NCBI GenBank assembly: GCA_026993275.1
Contig: JALWUB010000253.1
Span: forward strand, 1-5,832
Length of the DNA stretch: 5,832 nt
DNA from: Robiginitomaculum sp.
Lineage (GTDB): Bacteria > Pseudomonadota > Alphaproteobacteria > Caulobacterales > Maricaulaceae
Direction of reading: 5' to 3'
Below are positions 5,328-5,832 of this stretch, piece after piece. Numbering within the stretch: the first letter of the stretch is position 1; the number at the start of each line of letters is the position of its first letter. A program made the translations under genes and the position numbers. The notes under the pieces were generated by a model. The model was not told the DNA's origin. It made no database searches and saw only the letters and a program-made list of their open reading frames with translations.

Positions 5328-5832
5328 GCTGGACGCCGGAACTCGGCCTGGCCTTGCTGGTCATCATCCCGCTGTGCGGATCGCTGGGCGTGCTCCTGTT
5401 CTCGCGCTGGCCCAATCTGCGCGAGGCGGCCAGCCTGCTCGCGGGCCTGGCCCTGGTCGCCAACACCAGCGCCCTGGTGATGGCGGTCAATGGCGGCGCG
5501 CGGCCGGAACTGGTGCTCGCCGATGTCGCCGGGGGCATGGCGCTGAAATTTGCCCTGGAGCCGCTGGGCGCGGCCTTTGCGGCGCTGGCCAGCCTGTTGT
5601 GGCTGGTCAATTCGCTCCATTCGATCGGCTATATGCGCGGCAACAAGGCCAGCAACCAGACCCGCTTCTATCTCTTTTTCACCATTGCCATCGCCGCCGC
5701 CATGGGTGTGGCCGCGTCGGGCACCATGTTCACCCTGTTCGTGTTCTACGAGGCGCTGACGCTTTCGACCTATCCGCTGGTGACCCATAATGGCGATGCG
5801 GCGGCGCGGCGCGGCGGGCGCATCTATCTCTC
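5324..5832 (+). CDS. Second antiporter-like membrane subunit (NuoL/M/N-MrpA/D family), 3' end missing
   Basis: The first 169 residues of another proton-conducting transporter subunit are visible before the window ends. After helices at about residues 8-26 and 33-55 come SLHSIGYMRGNKASNQTRFY (97-116), a conserved stretch before helix 4, and GTMFTLFVFYEALTLSTYPL (133-152), helix 5 with the channel glutamate at Glu143 followed by the conserved TYPLVTH. The start overlaps the mrpD stop (ATGA), so it belongs to the same operon. It is not a copy of the preceding mrpD: the N-terminal thirds differ clearly, and the pattern here reads FYEALTLSTYPLVTH where mrpD has FLEIASISTYVLVA. Because the MrpA antiporter half is absent from the fused subunit, this protein may supply it, or it may be an MrpD paralogue. 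The visible part cannot separate these, so no symbol is given. Confidence 0.9.
   Translation, partial: MSWTPELGLALLVIIPLCGSLGVLLFSRWPNLREAASLLAGLALVANTSALVMAVNGGARPELVLADVAGGMALKFALEPLGAAFAALASLLWLVNSLHSIGYMRGNKASNQTRFYLFFTIAIAAAMGVAASGTMFTLFVFYEALTLSTYPLVTHNGDAAARRGGRIYL

Noticed and set aside
3777..5832. The two antiporter subunits as complex I genes (nuoM/nuoN)
   Set aside because: They sit directly behind mrpE, F, G, B and C homologues with overlapping starts, and MrpD has Lys419 in helix 12 where NuoM has Glu. No other nuo gene is visible.

Overview
The window reads as a chromosomal segment of a high-GC Gram-negative bacterium, most likely an alphaproteobacterium. Three things point there. 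The holin resembles the 3TM 'gene-transfer release' family typical of alphaproteobacterial prophages and gene transfer agents. The intergenic gap holds palindromes of the TGTCATCCCGGG / CCCGGGATCCA type common in that class. The Mrp operon has an EFGBCD-like order. The genus cannot be told from the sequence. Every confidently called gene is on the + strand.

Left part (1-668): the 3' end of an M15-family (VanY/L-alanyl-D-glutamate peptidase-like) endolysin, followed by a 3TM holin whose ATG overlaps the endolysin stop (TAATG). Together they form a compact lysis cassette from a prophage or gene-transfer-agent-like cluster that continues to the left of the window. Middle part (669-1097): about 430 bp without a convincing gene. 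It contains two divergent copies of a palindromic repeat, each with terminal inverted repeats and two internal hairpins, and then a plain leader before the next operon.

Right part (1098-5832, running off the end): a tightly coupled operon for a multisubunit Mrp-type cation/proton antiporter. The order is mrpE, mrpF, mrpG, a fused gene carrying the MrpA C-terminal modules plus MrpB, mrpC, mrpD, and the start of a second MrpD/MrpA-N/NuoL-like antiporter subunit. All junctions are ATGA overlaps, apart from a 4-nt gap between the fusion gene and mrpC. This is not the Bacillus ABCDEFG order. It is collinear with the sodium-translocating half of archaeal membrane-bound hydrogenase clusters (mbhA-B-C-[D-E-F]-G-H). 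The proteins should assemble in the inner membrane into one complex that exchanges monovalent cations (probably Na+, possibly K+) for protons. MrpD and the following subunit would form the ion-conducting core, with the fusion protein, MrpC, MrpF and MrpG completing the membrane arm and MrpE at its edge.

I see no sign of a wholly new system. The points most worth a second look are the Mbh-like order with its triple-module fusion, the structured repeats, and the repeat-like sequence at the end of the endolysin gene.
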